Shown piece after piece: positions 1-9,129 of a stretch of 64,000 nt of DNA (its first letter is position 1; every line of letters starts with the position of its first letter). Source of the DNA: Bacillaceae bacterium. GTDB taxonomy: Bacteria; Bacillota; Bacilli; Bacillales; Alkalibacillaceae. The notes beneath the pieces were generated by a model. That model did not search any database and had not been told where the DNA came from. It worked only from the letters and a program-made list of their open reading frames with translations. The position numbers and the translations under genes are program-made. The DNA is taken from contig JACDOD010000005.1 of the NCBI GenBank assembly GCA_017656265.1, forward strand, positions 62,001-126,000, written 5' to 3'.

Positions 1-71
1 AACAGGGGCAGGGCAAAAAAAGCCCTGTACAATAAACTGTTTCCATCCATTAAAATTAATTTTTTGGACAT
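1..71 (-). CDS. polA: DNA polymerase I, N-terminal fragment cut by the window edge
   Basis: Reading the minus strand from the ATG at 71 gives MSKKLILMDGNSLLYRAFF and continues without a stop to the edge. This is the characteristic start of the 5'-3' exonuclease domain of bacterial Pol I. An AAAGGAG Shine-Dalgarno lies about eight bases upstream. polA follows phoR in B. subtilis; here hflK and hflC come between. Only 23 complete codons are visible, so integrity of the rest is unknown. Confidence 0.9.
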   Translation of the reverse strand, partial: MSKKLILMDGNSLLYRAFFALPL

Positions 72-118
72 GTACGGCACTCCTTTATTACCATGTTCAT
101 TTTTATCTTAAAACGAAT

Positions 119-174
119 CAGGCGTTTTTCCCCTCTATTTTATCACGTTCTCACTTAGAAGGAAAAAACGCCTG
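119..174 (-). terminator. Long-loop hairpin after hflC
   Basis: Inverted arms CAGGCGTTTTT (119-129) and AAAAAACGCCTG (163-174) are separated by roughly 30 bases and begin six bases after the hflC stop. No strong T-run follows on the minus strand, so it may end transcription only partly and let some reach polA. Confidence 0.5.
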
Positions 175-179
175 GTCAG

Positions 180-1109
180 TTATTCAAAATATCCTAACAA
201 TACTCTAGCATAAGGTGAATCGTAAGGGAGAATAATGGTTGTTTCACCATCAATAACTTTCTTATAGGATTCAAGTGTGCGGTAAAGACGATAGAATTCT
301 GGATCTTTCTGAAATGCTTCGTTATAAATTTGGGCAGCCATTTGTTCTCCTTCAGCACGGATCTCTGATGCTTCCCGTTCTGCTTTAGAAAGCATTTCTT
401 TTACCTGTCGGTCGGTTTCAGCAATTATGCGCTGTTTTTCTGCATTACCTCTGGACAGATATTCCTGTGCGGTGGATTCCCGTTCTGAAATCATGCGCTG
501 ATAAACAGAAGATTCATTATCATCGGGCAGATCGGTACGTTTAATTCGAACATCCTGGACCTGAATTCCGTACTCATTTTGTTCCAGACTTCGATTTACA
601 GCTTCTTTTACCCTCGTATTGAGATTTCCCCGTGAGGACTCCTCATCATTAATAATCTCTGAATAATTCATCTGACCAAGTTCCGAACGGACAACCGAGA
701 AGATAAACTCGCCCATTCTAGCTTCTGCATTGGCGACCGTTCGGGCATTGTTAATCAGTTTTTCAGGATTCGTAATACGCCATACGGCATAGTTGTCAAT
801 AATAATACGTTTTTTATCCAGCGTGTTAATCTCTTGCTCATCCATATCAAAAATCAACTGTTTGTTCGGCATGACGCTGAGAGACTGGATAAATGGAATT
901 TTAAACTTCAGGCCTGGCTGACTTTCAATTCTCACAACTTCCCCAAATTGCCGGATTACTTTATATTCGCCTTCTTTTACCACAAACACACTGTTAATAA
1001 ACATAACTGCTGAAGCGATGATCAGAAATAATAAAATTCCACTTTTAATCGATCCCTTGTATTTTGGTGATTTCTTTTGCTCCATGTCGATGATGTTTTC
1101 ATCTGTCAT
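180..1109 (-). CDS. hflC: HflC, SPFH/band 7 membrane protein
   Basis: 309 aa. One N-terminal membrane segment (about residues 23-44) is followed by a band 7/SPFH domain (about 45-230) and a charged coiled-coil stretch rich in Glu, Arg and Ala (about 205-265). In other bacteria HflC pairs with HflK to form a large membrane cage around the FtsH protease and modulates turnover of membrane proteins. Its ATG overlaps the hflK stop (ATGA), so the two are translationally coupled. B. subtilis lacks hflKC at this locus, so the pair is an insertion between phoR and polA relative to that genome. Family assignment is firm; the FtsH link is inferred. Confidence 0.92.
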   Translation of the reverse strand: MTDENIIDMEQKKSPKYKGSIKSGILLFLIIASAVMFINSVFVVKEGEYKVIRQFGEVVRIESQPGLKFKIPFIQSLSVMPNKQLIFDMDEQEINTLDKKRIIIDNYAVWRITNPEKLINNARTVANAEARMGEFIFSVVRSELGQMNYSEIINDEESSRGNLNTRVKEAVNRSLEQNEYGIQVQDVRIKRTDLPDDNESSVYQRMISERESTAQEYLSRGNAEKQRIIAETDRQVKEMLSKAEREASEIRAEGEQMAAQIYNEAFQKDPEFYRLYRTLESYKKVIDGETTIILPYDSPYARVLLGYFE

Positions 1110-2056
1110 GACTGACCCCCTCCTTCTTCTAGAGGTCTTACCGTTTTAGATTGATCCGTTCCAAGGGGCAAGTACTTAATGGTACTTCCATTTTCATCCA
1201 TAAGATAGATTTTAGCTTCTGGAAGCACTTCCTCGAGGGTTTCGATCACCAGACGATCTCTTGTTATATCAGGGGAGTTGACATATTCAGCATACAAAGC
1301 ATTAAACTTTGCCACATCACCCCGAGCCTTTTCAACTCTGGCAATCTTGTCTCCTTCAGCCCTGGAAATGATGGCGTCCCTTTCACCAAGGGCTTCCTCC
1401 AATTGCTGATTTTCGTATTTCCTGGCTTCATTAATCTTAGTATTCATCGTTTCACGGGCATCTGTTACTTTTGTAAACGCCCTTCTCACTTCTTCATTCG
1501 GCAGATCAACTTCCTGGAGTTTCACATCAACAACGGAAATGCCAATATCATAATCCTTGATTAATTTGGTCAGTTGAGTCTGAACATCGTTTTCGATGAC
1601 AGCCTTACCGGAAGTTAAAGCTTCATCAATGGTGGATGTCCCAATGATTCCCCGGAGGGATGCTGAAGTCGCGTTGTACAAAGTGTGTTCAGGGTCAGCG
1701 GAGTGATACAAAAATTTGATGGGCTCCGTAATTTTCCACTGTACAACCAGATCAGCCATTACAATATTTTCATCACCGGTAATCATTTTTATGACATCAT
1801 TGCTCCCATTGTCTTCTGGGTTATATCCAAAGTCCAGGCTAAATGTCTCCTGAGAAAGTTTTTTTACTTCCTGAATCGGCCAGGGCATTTTGAAATGCAA
1901 ACCCGGTTCAATGACGGTCGCTTCCGCTTTGCCGAATGTCAGGACAACGGCCTGTTCTGACTCATCAACTGTATACCAGCTTGTCATAAACACAAAGCCT
2001 AAAACTACAATGGCAATAATCGTACTAGTCCAAATATAGATCTGCTTTTTACTCAC
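1106..2056 (-). CDS. hflK: HflK, SPFH/band 7 membrane protein
   Basis: 316 aa from a GTG start preceded by AGGGGG eight bases upstream. A single membrane segment at about 8-27 is followed by the SPFH domain with the HflK-type opening (DESEQAVVLTFGKAE) and a C-terminal coiled coil. It lacks the long Gly-rich N-terminal extension of proteobacterial HflK, as is usual in Firmicutes. First gene of a two-gene operon with hflC. A TGAAAC-N17-CGTATG motif 35-63 bases upstream suggests ECF-sigma control, which would fit a membrane quality-control role. Confidence 0.92.
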   Translation of the reverse strand: MSKKQIYIWTSTIIAIVVLGFVFMTSWYTVDESEQAVVLTFGKAEATVIEPGLHFKMPWPIQEVKKLSQETFSLDFGYNPEDNGSNDVIKMITGDENIVMADLVVQWKITEPIKFLYHSADPEHTLYNATSASLRGIIGTSTIDEALTSGKAVIENDVQTQLTKLIKDYDIGISVVDVKLQEVDLPNEEVRRAFTKVTDARETMNTKINEARKYENQQLEEALGERDAIISRAEGDKIARVEKARGDVAKFNALYAEYVNSPDITRDRLVIETLEEVLPEAKIYLMDENGSTIKYLPLGTDQSKTVRPLEEGGGQS

Positions 2057-2090
2057 CTTTTTACCCCCTTTATAAGTACAATACAGTAAT

Positions 2091-2119
2091 CATACGAAAA
2101 TGCCCAATAAACCGTTTCA
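2091..2119 (-). promoter_or_regulatory. Sigma-W-like ECF promoter of hflKC
   Basis: On the minus strand TGAAAC (2119-2114) is followed after 17 bases by CGTATG (2096-2091), about 35 bases before the hflK GTG. The known sigma-W consensus of B. subtilis is TGAAAC with CGTA about 16-17 bases downstream. The same arrangement recurs before ytvI and the DUF4178-pspA operon. Confidence 0.55.
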
Positions 2120-2145
2120 TAAAATTGAAGGAAATAATAATAAAT

Positions 2146-2276
2146 GTGGGAGTAACACGCTTAGCCCGAAACACTGCTGGAGGATCAACGGGGAGACTTT
2201 GCCGCAGGGGATCGAAGCAGTTTGAGGTACCAGGCACGCGGACAATAAAGAAAAACACACGCGTCCGTTTATCTTT
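2146..2276. repeat. Family A GC-rich dispersed repeat, degenerate copy
   Basis: Matches the copies at 29879 and 59997 over the core (CACTGCTGGAGGATCAACGG here against CTGCTGGAGGACCACCGAGG there), followed by GGGGATCGAAGCAG and ending near ACAATAAAGAAAA. It occupies the gap between phoR and hflK. No credible protein is encoded. The divergence suggests an old copy. Confidence 0.7.
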
Positions 2277-2379
2277 AGCGCCTGCACACAATTATGGTCC
2301 ACTTTAGCAATACTGTTGACTGATGCACAACTTGTTAACTGCAATAATAGATAAAGATCGGTATTTTTAGAATAAAGAA

Positions 2380-2408
2380 GACGGAGGCGATTTCTCGCCT
2401 CCGCCGTC
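2380..2408 (-). terminator. Terminator after phoR
   Basis: Perfect arms GGAGGCGA (2383-2390) and TCGCCTCC (2395-2402) around a TTTC loop, extended by flanking GACG/CGTC. On the minus strand the stem is followed by TTCTTTATTC. It lies 71 bases beyond the phoR stop and separates phoPR from hflKC transcription. Confidence 0.75.
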
Positions 2409-2478
2409 ACAAAAACCTTGGATGAAAGGGTTTGAATTCATCATAACAGGGAAAGGTCAACGTTTGGTTAAGAGTATG

Positions 2479-4236
2479 TTAATATTTAGTAAAGTTTTTC
2501 TTTAAATAGATATAGAAGACAGTTCCTTTATTGATTTCACTGTTAACCTCTATTCTGCCATGATGGGCTTCTACTATATGTTTTACGATCGCAAGCCCTA
2601 AACCGGTTCCCCCTGAATTTCTGCTCCTGGCTTTATCCACCCGGTAAAATCGTTCAAAGATCCGCGGTAAATCTTCTTCCGGTATGCCAATTCCCGTATC
2701 CTTTACCATCAATACAAGTTCTTCCTGGTTTTCTTCTGCATCAACGGTCACAGTTCCTTTTTCAGGAGTATAAGAAATAGCGTTGGTCAATAAGTTGAGA
2801 AGAACCTGTTTGATTCGGGATGAATCACCATCGAAATAAAGGTCCTTATCAATTTGATTGTGTATTTCAATTTGTTTTTCATTAGCCAGATAATCAACCA
2901 GGGAAAGAACATCCTTCACAATATTCCTTACAGATATGGTTTCAATATGAAGGTCAAATTCATCATGTTCCAGCTTTGAAAGCTCCAGTAAATCCTTGAT
3001 TAATTGCTGCATTCGTCGGCTTTCTTTGTAAATAATCGTTAAAAACTCATCAAGCAGCTTTGGATCATCTTTAGCCCCTTCGAGCAGCGTTTCAGCAAAT
3101 CCTTTTATCGAAGTTATCGGTGTTTTTAACTCATGGGAAACATTCGCAACAAAGTCTTTCCTGATTTCTTCCAATCGTTTCATTTCTGTAATATCATGAA
3201 AAACGAGCACGGTACCTTTCCAGACATTCCGCTCATTAAAAATTGGCGCTCCAAATATTGCAAAAAAACGCCGTTCAATTCCTTTTGAAACTACAATCGT
3301 TTTTTGAACATGGTTTTCTGTCATAAATACATCTTTGACCACATCATGAATTTCTTCATAAGAGAGCGCTTCATAATATAAATATCCTATATAATCCGAT
3401 GTTTTCCCAGAAAAAGAATCTAAAAATGCCTTATTGACAAGATTAATGTACCCTTTCTCATCAATGAGCATCAAGCCGCTCCCCATGCTGTCCACTACAG
3501 CCTGAAGGCGGTTATTTTGAATCTTTGATTGAAGAGTCATTTCCTGAAGATTTCTGGCAAGCAGATTAATCGCATGACTCAGCTCCCCGGCATCTCCATA
3601 ATGCCCTTCATAAATTCTAGCGTTATAGTTCCCGTCAGCCAGCTCTCTGGCTGTATGAGCAGCAGCTCGAACCGGTTTAACATATTTATCTAATATATTG
3701 ACTCCCAGGAATAACATTATCAAAGCAGTCACTGCCATCACACTAAAGATTAATACCCAGATTGTATTCATCACTTGCGAACTGTTTTCTGCTGAGACAA
3801 TCAGCAGAAGGATTCCGCTGAATCCTGTAGTTTGAACGCGCATAGCAGATAAATAAAAATCATTTATTAGTAAAAATCCCTCTTCTTCTTGCCATTCGAG
3901 GTGATCTTCAGAGATTGCACGCTCGATCTCATCCATTTCTTCATCGGAAACATGTAAAATCTGAGGGACAGTATCCAGTATGATTTCCGTATTTTCACTA
4001 TATAGCCTGACTCCTAATTCCAGTTCTGTACTGATTGTTTCCACTGTTTCTTCAAATGGAGGGGCTTCCTGATCGAGCACTTCAATGACATAAGCCCCTT
4101 CTTTTTCTAACCGATCCTTTATGCTTCCTGTCACATATTGTTTCGACAACTGGCCTATGATTAATCCAATAATCCCCATCACTAAAATAATGATAATAAA
4201 ATACATGACAAAGGGACGAATGGTCGATTTATCCAT
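2479..4236 (-). CDS. phoR: PhoR, phosphate-responsive sensor histidine kinase
   Basis: 585 aa. Two membrane segments (about 9-31 and 158-181) flank an extracellular sensor, followed by HAMP (about 182-235), PAS (about 240-350), HisKA with phospho-acceptor His368 in VSHELKTP, and an HATPase domain showing the N box (481-490), DTGIGIP (513-519) and GGTGLGLA (542-549). It autophosphorylates and passes phosphate to PhoP. Its ATG lies inside the phoP 3' end (8-base overlap), so expression is coupled. Position after phoP and downstream of mdh matches B. subtilis phoPR and supports PhoR over the similar ResE. Confidence 0.93.
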   Translation of the reverse strand: MDKSTIRPFVMYFIIIILVMGIIGLIIGQLSKQYVTGSIKDRLEKEGAYVIEVLDQEAPPFEETVETISTELELGVRLYSENTEIILDTVPQILHVSDEEMDEIERAISEDHLEWQEEEGFLLINDFYLSAMRVQTTGFSGILLLIVSAENSSQVMNTIWVLIFSVMAVTALIMLFLGVNILDKYVKPVRAAAHTARELADGNYNARIYEGHYGDAGELSHAINLLARNLQEMTLQSKIQNNRLQAVVDSMGSGLMLIDEKGYINLVNKAFLDSFSGKTSDYIGYLYYEALSYEEIHDVVKDVFMTENHVQKTIVVSKGIERRFFAIFGAPIFNERNVWKGTVLVFHDITEMKRLEEIRKDFVANVSHELKTPITSIKGFAETLLEGAKDDPKLLDEFLTIIYKESRRMQQLIKDLLELSKLEHDEFDLHIETISVRNIVKDVLSLVDYLANEKQIEIHNQIDKDLYFDGDSSRIKQVLLNLLTNAISYTPEKGTVTVDAEENQEELVLMVKDTGIGIPEEDLPRIFERFYRVDKARSRNSGGTGLGLAIVKHIVEAHHGRIEVNSEINKGTVFYIYLKKNFTKY

Positions 4237-4939
4237 GTTTCTTAGGTTCCTCCAATTTATAACCTAATCCCCGGATGGTTTTAATATAGACAGGTTTTCT
4301 GGTATCTGGTTCTATTTTTTCCCGAAGGTGACTGATGTGAACATCCACAATTCGGGTATCACCCACAAAATCATAATTCCAGACAGCACTAAGTAATTGA
4401 TCCCTTGAAAGCACTTTTCCTTTATGACGAGCTAAATATAATAGAAGTTCAAATTCTTTTGGTGTAAACTCCAGTTCATCTCCCTGCATATAGGCCTCGT
4501 ACTGTTCAGGGTAAATATCCAGTTCACCAATTTTGATGTGAATGTCTTCTTTATTGTCGTCTGAAGATGGTTTCGACGTTCTCCGAAGAATGGCCTTAAT
4601 TCTGGCCACAACTTCACGGGGACTGAAAGGCTTGGTCAAATAATCATCCGCTCCAAGCTCTAAACCCAGTACCTTGTCAAATTCATCATCTTTAGCAGTC
4701 AGCATTAAAATTCCAGTATCGATCTGCTTTTGTTGCATTTGTCTGCAAACTTCTATTCCATCCATTTTAGGCAGCATTAAATCTAATACCACAAGATCAT
4801 AATGGTTCTCTTCAAGGAGATTCAGAGCAAGTTCGCCATCATACGCGGCATCTGCTTCATAGCCTGCCTGTTCAATATGATATTTTAGCAGTGTTACAAT
4901 AGACTCCTCGTCATCAACAATCAGAATACGTGTTTTCAA
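4229..4939 (-). CDS. phoP: PhoP, OmpR-family response regulator
   Basis: 236 aa from TTG at 4939, chosen because GAGGTG lies six bases upstream; a GTG nine bases earlier would overlap that ribosome site. The receiver domain has the acidic pair at 9-10, phospho-acceptor Asp53 in VLDLMLP and the conserved Lys in TKPFSPRE. A C-terminal winged helix follows (FTPKEFELLL ... TIRGLGYKLE). PhoP controls phosphate-starvation genes. Overlaps phoR by eight bases. A TTTACA direct repeat 75-91 bases upstream may mediate autoregulation. Confidence 0.94.
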   Translation of the reverse strand: MKTRILIVDDEESIVTLLKYHIEQAGYEADAAYDGELALNLLEENHYDLVVLDLMLPKMDGIEVCRQMQQKQIDTGILMLTAKDDEFDKVLGLELGADDYLTKPFSPREVVARIKAILRRTSKPSSDDNKEDIHIKIGELDIYPEQYEAYMQGDELEFTPKEFELLLYLARHKGKVLSRDQLLSAVWNYDFVGDTRIVDVHISHLREKIEPDTRKPVYIKTIRGLGYKLEEPKKHG

Positions 4940-5013
4940 CGCAAACACCTCTCTATATTAGTACTTTCATCATACAATGAACGATTAGGAATAAAAAGAG
5001 AATTGAATGAAAT

Positions 5014-5030
5014 TTTACACTTCCTTTACA
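5014..5030 (+). promoter_or_regulatory. Putative PhoP box upstream of phoP
   Basis: TTTACA (5014-5019) and TTTACA (5025-5030) form an exact direct repeat with a five-base spacer. Known PhoP boxes are TT(A/C/T)ACA direct repeats with about five bases between them. The repeats run on the strand opposite to phoP transcription. The rest of 4940-5200 shows no gene and no convincing sigma-A promoter. Confidence 0.45.
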
Positions 5031-5203
5031 TTTGGCCTGCCGTGCAAAAAAAAGAAAAATTATATGTGCGGAATGGGAAGGGGATCTGTCCAAGTGAAGG
5101 GAAAATTTGCTGAATGCAGCGACCAGTTGAAATTTAGTTTCGGTCTTCAAGGAATCGACGAAATACAGATTTACAAATAAGCGCCCCTAAATATGTCCGT
5201 AAA

Positions 5204-5238
5204 AAAAGGGATTCGGGCACCTTTCCCGAATCCCTTTT
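5204..5238 (-). terminator. Terminator after mdh
   Basis: Perfect 14-base arms AAAAGGGATTCGGG and CCCGAATCCCTTTT with a seven-base loop. On the minus strand a run of seven T follows. It closes the citZ-icd-mdh cluster and separates it from phoPR. Confidence 0.9.
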
Positions 5239-5242
5239 GACA

Positions 5243-6181
5243 TTATTTTAATACTTCCATCACTTTTTTTACTGATTCTGCAGATTTATCCAGTGCTGCT
5301 TTTTCTTCTTCTGTCAAATCCAGCTCAATGATTTCTTCAATTCCGTTTCCGCCTAATATTGTAGGCACACCCAGGTATAGATCACGGTATCCATACTCGC
5401 CTTCAAGATAAGCAATTGATGGCAAAACACGACGCTGGTCTTTCAAGATGGCTTCTGCCATTTCAGTTAAAGAGGCTGCTGGTGCGTAATAAGCACTTCC
5501 GTTACCAAGCAGGTTAACGATTTCTCCGCCACCTTTTCTTGTACGCTCAACAATGGCATCCAGACGGTCTTTTGGAATTAATTTTTCCAGCGGGACACCG
5601 CCTGCAAATGAATAGCGGATCAGCGGTACCATATCATCTCCATGACCGCCAAGAACGAAACCAGTAATGTCTTTAACAGACAGGTTTAATTCTTGAGCGA
5701 CAAAAGTACGGAAACGTGCAGTATCCAGAATGCCGGACTGACCGATCACACGGTTTTTCGGAAATCCAGACTCTTTGAATACAGTGTATGTCATCGCATC
5801 AACCGGATTTGTCAGCACAATGATGAAACAGTCTGGAGAGTAGTTCACAATTTCTTTAGTGACACTTTTCATGATTTTGGCATTGGTATTGACAAGATCG
5901 TCACGGCTCATGCCTGGCTTGCGGGCTATGCCCGCAGTGATGATGACGAGATCAGAATCTTTTGTATCTTCATAATTGGATGTGCCGGTAATGCTGGCAT
6001 CAAACCCCTGTACAGGACTGGCTTCAAGCATATCAAGCGCTTTTCCTTTAGTCGGATTTTCCATATCCGGAATATCTACTAAAACTACATCGCCAAGCTC
6101 TTTTTGAGCAATCATTAATGCAGTTGTAGCTCCAGTAAAGCCAGCACCAATGACAGAGATTTTTTTTCTTCTAATAGCCAA
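5243..6181 (-). CDS. mdh: Malate dehydrogenase
   Basis: 312 aa from a TTG start with GGAGGGG eight bases upstream. The NAD-binding motif GAGFTG is near the N-terminus. [11 protein letters not shown] carries the Arg residues that bind the dicarboxylate and mark malate over lactate specificity, and GGHGDDM carries the catalytic His. It oxidises malate to oxaloacetate in the TCA cycle. Last gene of citZ-icd-mdh, 27 bases after icd. Confidence 0.95.
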   Translation of the reverse strand: MAIRRKKISVIGAGFTGATTALMIAQKELGDVVLVDIPDMENPTKGKALDMLEASPVQGFDASITGTSNYEDTKDSDLVIITAGIARKPGMSRDDLVNTNAKIMKSVTKEIVNYSPDCFIIVLTNPVDAMTYTVFKESGFPKNRVIGQSGILDTARFRTFVAQELNLSVKDITGFVLGGHGDDMVPLIRYSFAGGVPLEKLIPKDRLDAIVERTRKGGGEIVNLLGNGSAYYAPAASLTEMAEAILKDQRRVLPSIAYLEGEYGYRDLYLGVPTILGGNGIEEIIELDLTEEEKAALDKSAESVKKVMEVLK

Positions 6182-6208
6182 TTGAAAGACCCCTCCTAAT
6201 TGAATGGC

Positions 6209-7480
6209 TTAGTCCATATTCTTAATCAAAGCATCGCCAAACTCAGAAGTCTTCACCTCAGTAGCGTTATCCATTAAGCGTGCGAAGTCATAGGTAACCA
6301 CTTTGCTTGCAATGGTTTTTTCCATGGCCTTGATAATCAGGTCAGCCGCTTCTCTCCAGCCAAGGTGCTCAAGCATTAACACGCCGGACAGAATGACAGA
6401 TGATGGGTTAACTTTGTCGAGACCAGCGTATTTAGGCGCAGTTCCGTGGGTAGCCTCAAAAATAGCATGTCCTGTTTCAAAATTAATATTTGCACCAGGA
6501 GCAATTCCGATTCCGCCAACCTGAGCAGCAAGGGCATCAGAAATATAGTCTCCGTTTAGGTTCATAGTCGCCACAACGTCAAATTCTTTTGGACGGGTCA
6601 GGATTTGCTGTAAGAAGATATCAGCAATGGCGTCTTTAACAATAATTTTGCCTTCTTTTTCAGCTGCTTCCTGAGCTTTGTTTGCAGCGTCACGGCCTTC
6701 TTTCTCTGCAATGCGGTCATACTCAGCCCATGTGAATACCTTATCACCGAATTCTTCTTCTGCCACTTCATAACCCCAGTTTTTGAAGGCACCTTCTGTA
6801 AACTTCATGATATTTCCTTTGTGAACGAGGGTTACACTTTTACGGCCTTCATTTAATGCATACTGAATAGCGGCTCTTACAAGACGCTTTGTACCTTCTT
6901 CTGATACAGGCTTAATACCGATTCCGGAAGTTTCAGGGAAGCGAATTTTATGTACTCCCATTTCATTTTGAAGGAATTCGATTACTTTCTTCACTTCATC
7001 GGAACCTTTTTGCCACTCAATACCCGCATAGATATCCTCTGTGTTTTCACGGAAGATGACCATATCTGTGTCTTCTGGGCGTCTTACCGGAGAAGGTACA
7101 CCCTGGAAGTAGCGTACTGGTCGCAGGCAAGTGAATAGATCAAGCTCCTGACGAAGGGCAACATTTAATGAACGGATTCCGCCGCCTACTGGTGTAGTCA
7201 AAGGCCCTTTAATTGCAATTTTGTATTCACGAATGGTTTCCAGTGTTTCATCAGGAAGCCATTCACCAGTTTTATTATAGGCTTTTTCACCTGCATAAAC
7301 TTCTTTCCACACAATTTTCTTTTGACCGTTATATGCTTTTTCAACAGCTGCTTCCAGAACACGGGATGCAGCAGCCCAGATATCCGGTCCAGTTCCATCA
7401 CCCTCAATAAAAGGAATAATTGGATGATCAGGAACATTCATTTTCCCATTTTCAACAACGATTTTTTCACCTTGTGACAT
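6209..7480 (-). CDS. icd: Isocitrate dehydrogenase (NADP)
   Basis: 423 aa, the usual length for bacterial homodimeric [17 protein letters not shown] holds the substrate-binding and regulatory Ser segment. [15 protein letters not shown] matches the NADP-type cofactor loop with Lys-Tyr. It converts isocitrate to 2-oxoglutarate and CO2. ATG with a strong AGGAGGG site. A hairpin at 7636-7659 between citZ and icd may lower read-through from the citZ promoter. Confidence 0.95.
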   Translation of the reverse strand: MSQGEKIVVENGKMNVPDHPIIPFIEGDGTGPDIWAAASRVLEAAVEKAYNGQKKIVWKEVYAGEKAYNKTGEWLPDETLETIREYKIAIKGPLTTPVGGGIRSLNVALRQELDLFTCLRPVRYFQGVPSPVRRPEDTDMVIFRENTEDIYAGIEWQKGSDEVKKVIEFLQNEMGVHKIRFPETSGIGIKPVSEEGTKRLVRAAIQYALNEGRKSVTLVHKGNIMKFTEGAFKNWGYEVAEEEFGDKVFTWAEYDRIAEKEGRDAANKAQEAAEKEGKIIVKDAIADIFLQQILTRPKEFDVVATMNLNGDYISDALAAQVGGIGIAPGANINFETGHAIFEATHGTAPKYAGLDKVNPSSVILSGVLMLEHLGWREAADLIIKAMEKTIASKVVTYDFARLMDNATEVKTSEFGDALIKNMD

Positions 7481-7635
7481 GTTTAAACCCTCCTATAAGC
7501 AATCATTCTGTTTTTATGATGTTCTTTATAAAACTATTCAATTAAACATCCATAGCAAAGTGTAATCCAACAGCTCGAAAAAATGCAAGTGCAGGCGGCG
7601 AAATCTCGTCAATTTCTCACCGCTTTACACAAGAT

Positions 7636-7659
7636 TGAAGCCGGATATCCCCGGCTTCA
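7636..7659 (-). terminator. Hairpin between citZ and icd
   Basis: Arms TGAAGCCGG and CCGGCTTCA enclose a six-base loop just after the citZ stop. Only a weak T tract follows on the minus strand, so partial termination or mRNA processing is more likely than a full stop. Confidence 0.6.
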
Positions 7660-7671
7660 GAAACAGCTTAT

Positions 7672-8787
7672 TTAACGTTCTTCAATAGGTACGTAAGTCT
7701 GAGCTTTAGGCCCAACATATTCTGCACGCGGGCGAATGAGACGGTTGTTTTCATACTGTTCTAAAATGTGTGCCAGCCATCCAGATACACGGCTTACGGC
7801 AAAAATTGGAGTGAACAGGTCATGGTCAATGCCCAGGCTGTGGTATACGGATGCAGAGTAGAAATCTACATTTGCCGGCAGCCCTTTTTCTTCTTTCATA
7901 AATTCTTCAATTTTAACAGACATTTCATACCATTTCGGTTCGCCAACCAGTTTAGTCAGCTGTTCAGACATTTTCTTCAGATGTTTGGCACGAGGGTCTC
8001 CTTTACGATAAACACGGTGACCCATACCCATGATTTTCTCTTTCTTAGCTAATTTATCTTTAATGTAATCAATGGCACGGTCTACCTCACCGATTTCAGT
8101 AAGCATCTTCATTACGCGCTCATTGGCTCCCCCGTGAAGCGGTCCTTTCAGCGCACCAATGGCAGCGGTAATTCCGGAATAAATATCGGAAAGGGTTGCC
8201 ACACACACACGGGAAGTAAATGTTGAAGCATTCAGTTCATGGTCAGCATGAAGAACAAGTGCTTTGTTAAATGCTTCTATTTCAATATCTTCAGGTTCTT
8301 TGCCCTTCAGCATGTACAAAAAGTTTTCGGCAAAGCCAAGGTCTTTACGGGGAGCAACAGGTTCTTCGCCATTGCGGATACGGGCAAAAGCGGTAACAAT
8401 GGTAGGCATTTTGGCCTGAAGACGAATCGCCTTTCGTCTGTTTGCTTCATCATTCATATCATCCGCTTCTTCGTCATATAAGCCAAGCATTGACACAGCG
8501 GTACGTAAAGCTGCCATAGGATGAACTTTTTTTACGTCATAAGATTTAAGATGATCAATAATTTCCTGAGGAATGTCCATATTTTCAGCTAAACCTTTTT
8601 TCAGTTCCTCTAATTCATCCTTATTAGGCAGTCTTTTATTCCATAATAGAAAAATCACTTCTTCAAAACTGGAGTTTTCAGCTAAATCATCAATGGAATA
8701 ACCGACATAAGTCAGCTGATCATCAATGATTGAACTAATAGATGATTCAGTTGCAACTACTCCTTCAAGTCCTCTGGTAACTGCCAT
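7672..8787 (-). CDS. citZ: Citrate synthase
   Basis: 371 aa from ATG at 8787, chosen because AGGAGAGAG lies just upstream; an in-frame start 14 codons earlier lacks such a site. Catalytic residues are visible as His218 (LHGGANE), His257 (GMGHRVYRKGDPR) and Asp308 (NVDFYSA). It condenses acetyl-CoA with oxaloacetate. First gene of the TCA cluster citZ-icd-mdh, in the order known from B. subtilis, where CcpA and CcpC repress it. Confidence 0.95.
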   Translation of the reverse strand: MAVTRGLEGVVATESSISSIIDDQLTYVGYSIDDLAENSSFEEVIFLLWNKRLPNKDELEELKKGLAENMDIPQEIIDHLKSYDVKKVHPMAALRTAVSMLGLYDEEADDMNDEANRRKAIRLQAKMPTIVTAFARIRNGEEPVAPRKDLGFAENFLYMLKGKEPEDIEIEAFNKALVLHADHELNASTFTSRVCVATLSDIYSGITAAIGALKGPLHGGANERVMKMLTEIGEVDRAIDYIKDKLAKKEKIMGMGHRVYRKGDPRAKHLKKMSEQLTKLVGEPKWYEMSVKIEEFMKEEKGLPANVDFYSASVYHSLGIDHDLFTPIFAVSRVSGWLAHILEQYENNRLIRPRAEYVGPKAQTYVPIEER

Positions 8788-9129
8788 AAAACTCTCTCCT
8801 TTTCCAAAAAAATTTTCCGATAGCAACAAATAATATTAAAACGCTTTAAATAAATAAAACGCTTCTGCATAATATGTCCCACAGACAATTATAAACAAAT
8901 TTTAATGGAATGTGAAATTTTTTATTTTTTTCATTTCGATTCATAAACATGCAAAAATACAGGAAAAAATGCATGTTCTGGTATAACTTGTACATGACAG
9001 GAAATAAATTTTAACATTAACTGTTGAAACCTTTTTTCGCTATCAGACGTTAATAAGGCATAGAAGGATGTCTTTTTACATGAAAAAGTATGTTAAAATA
9101 TTTTTTAAATAAGGAAAGGAGGTCTGGAA
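8788..9129. other. Divergent citZ/ytvI intergenic region
   Basis: 342 bases without a gene. On the citZ side, TTGTTT-N18-TATTAT on the minus strand is a candidate sigma-A promoter, with two AAAACGCTT motifs (8838-8846, 8856-8864) downstream that resemble cre half-sites. ACATGCA (8947-8953) and TGCATGT (8970-8976) form an inverted pair with a 16-base gap. On the ytvI side there is a sigma-W-like promoter, listed separately. Confidence 0.4.
9025..9053 (+). promoter_or_regulatory. Sigma-W-like ECF promoter of ytvI
   Basis: TGAAAC followed by a T-rich spacer (CTTTTTT) and CGTTAA after 17 bases, about 77 bases before the ytvI start. The TGAAAC plus T-tract pattern is typical of B. subtilis sigma-W promoters. 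Same spacing as the sites before hflK and the pspA operon. Confidence 0.5.

Noticed and set aside
1151-1564. 137-codon plus-strand open frame inside hflK
   Set aside because: Antisense shadow of a well-supported gene, with no ribosome site and no recognisable product.
2125-2307. Short open frames on both strands over the family A repeat at 2146
   Set aside because: Frames are not shared with the other repeat copies, so the element is probably non-coding.
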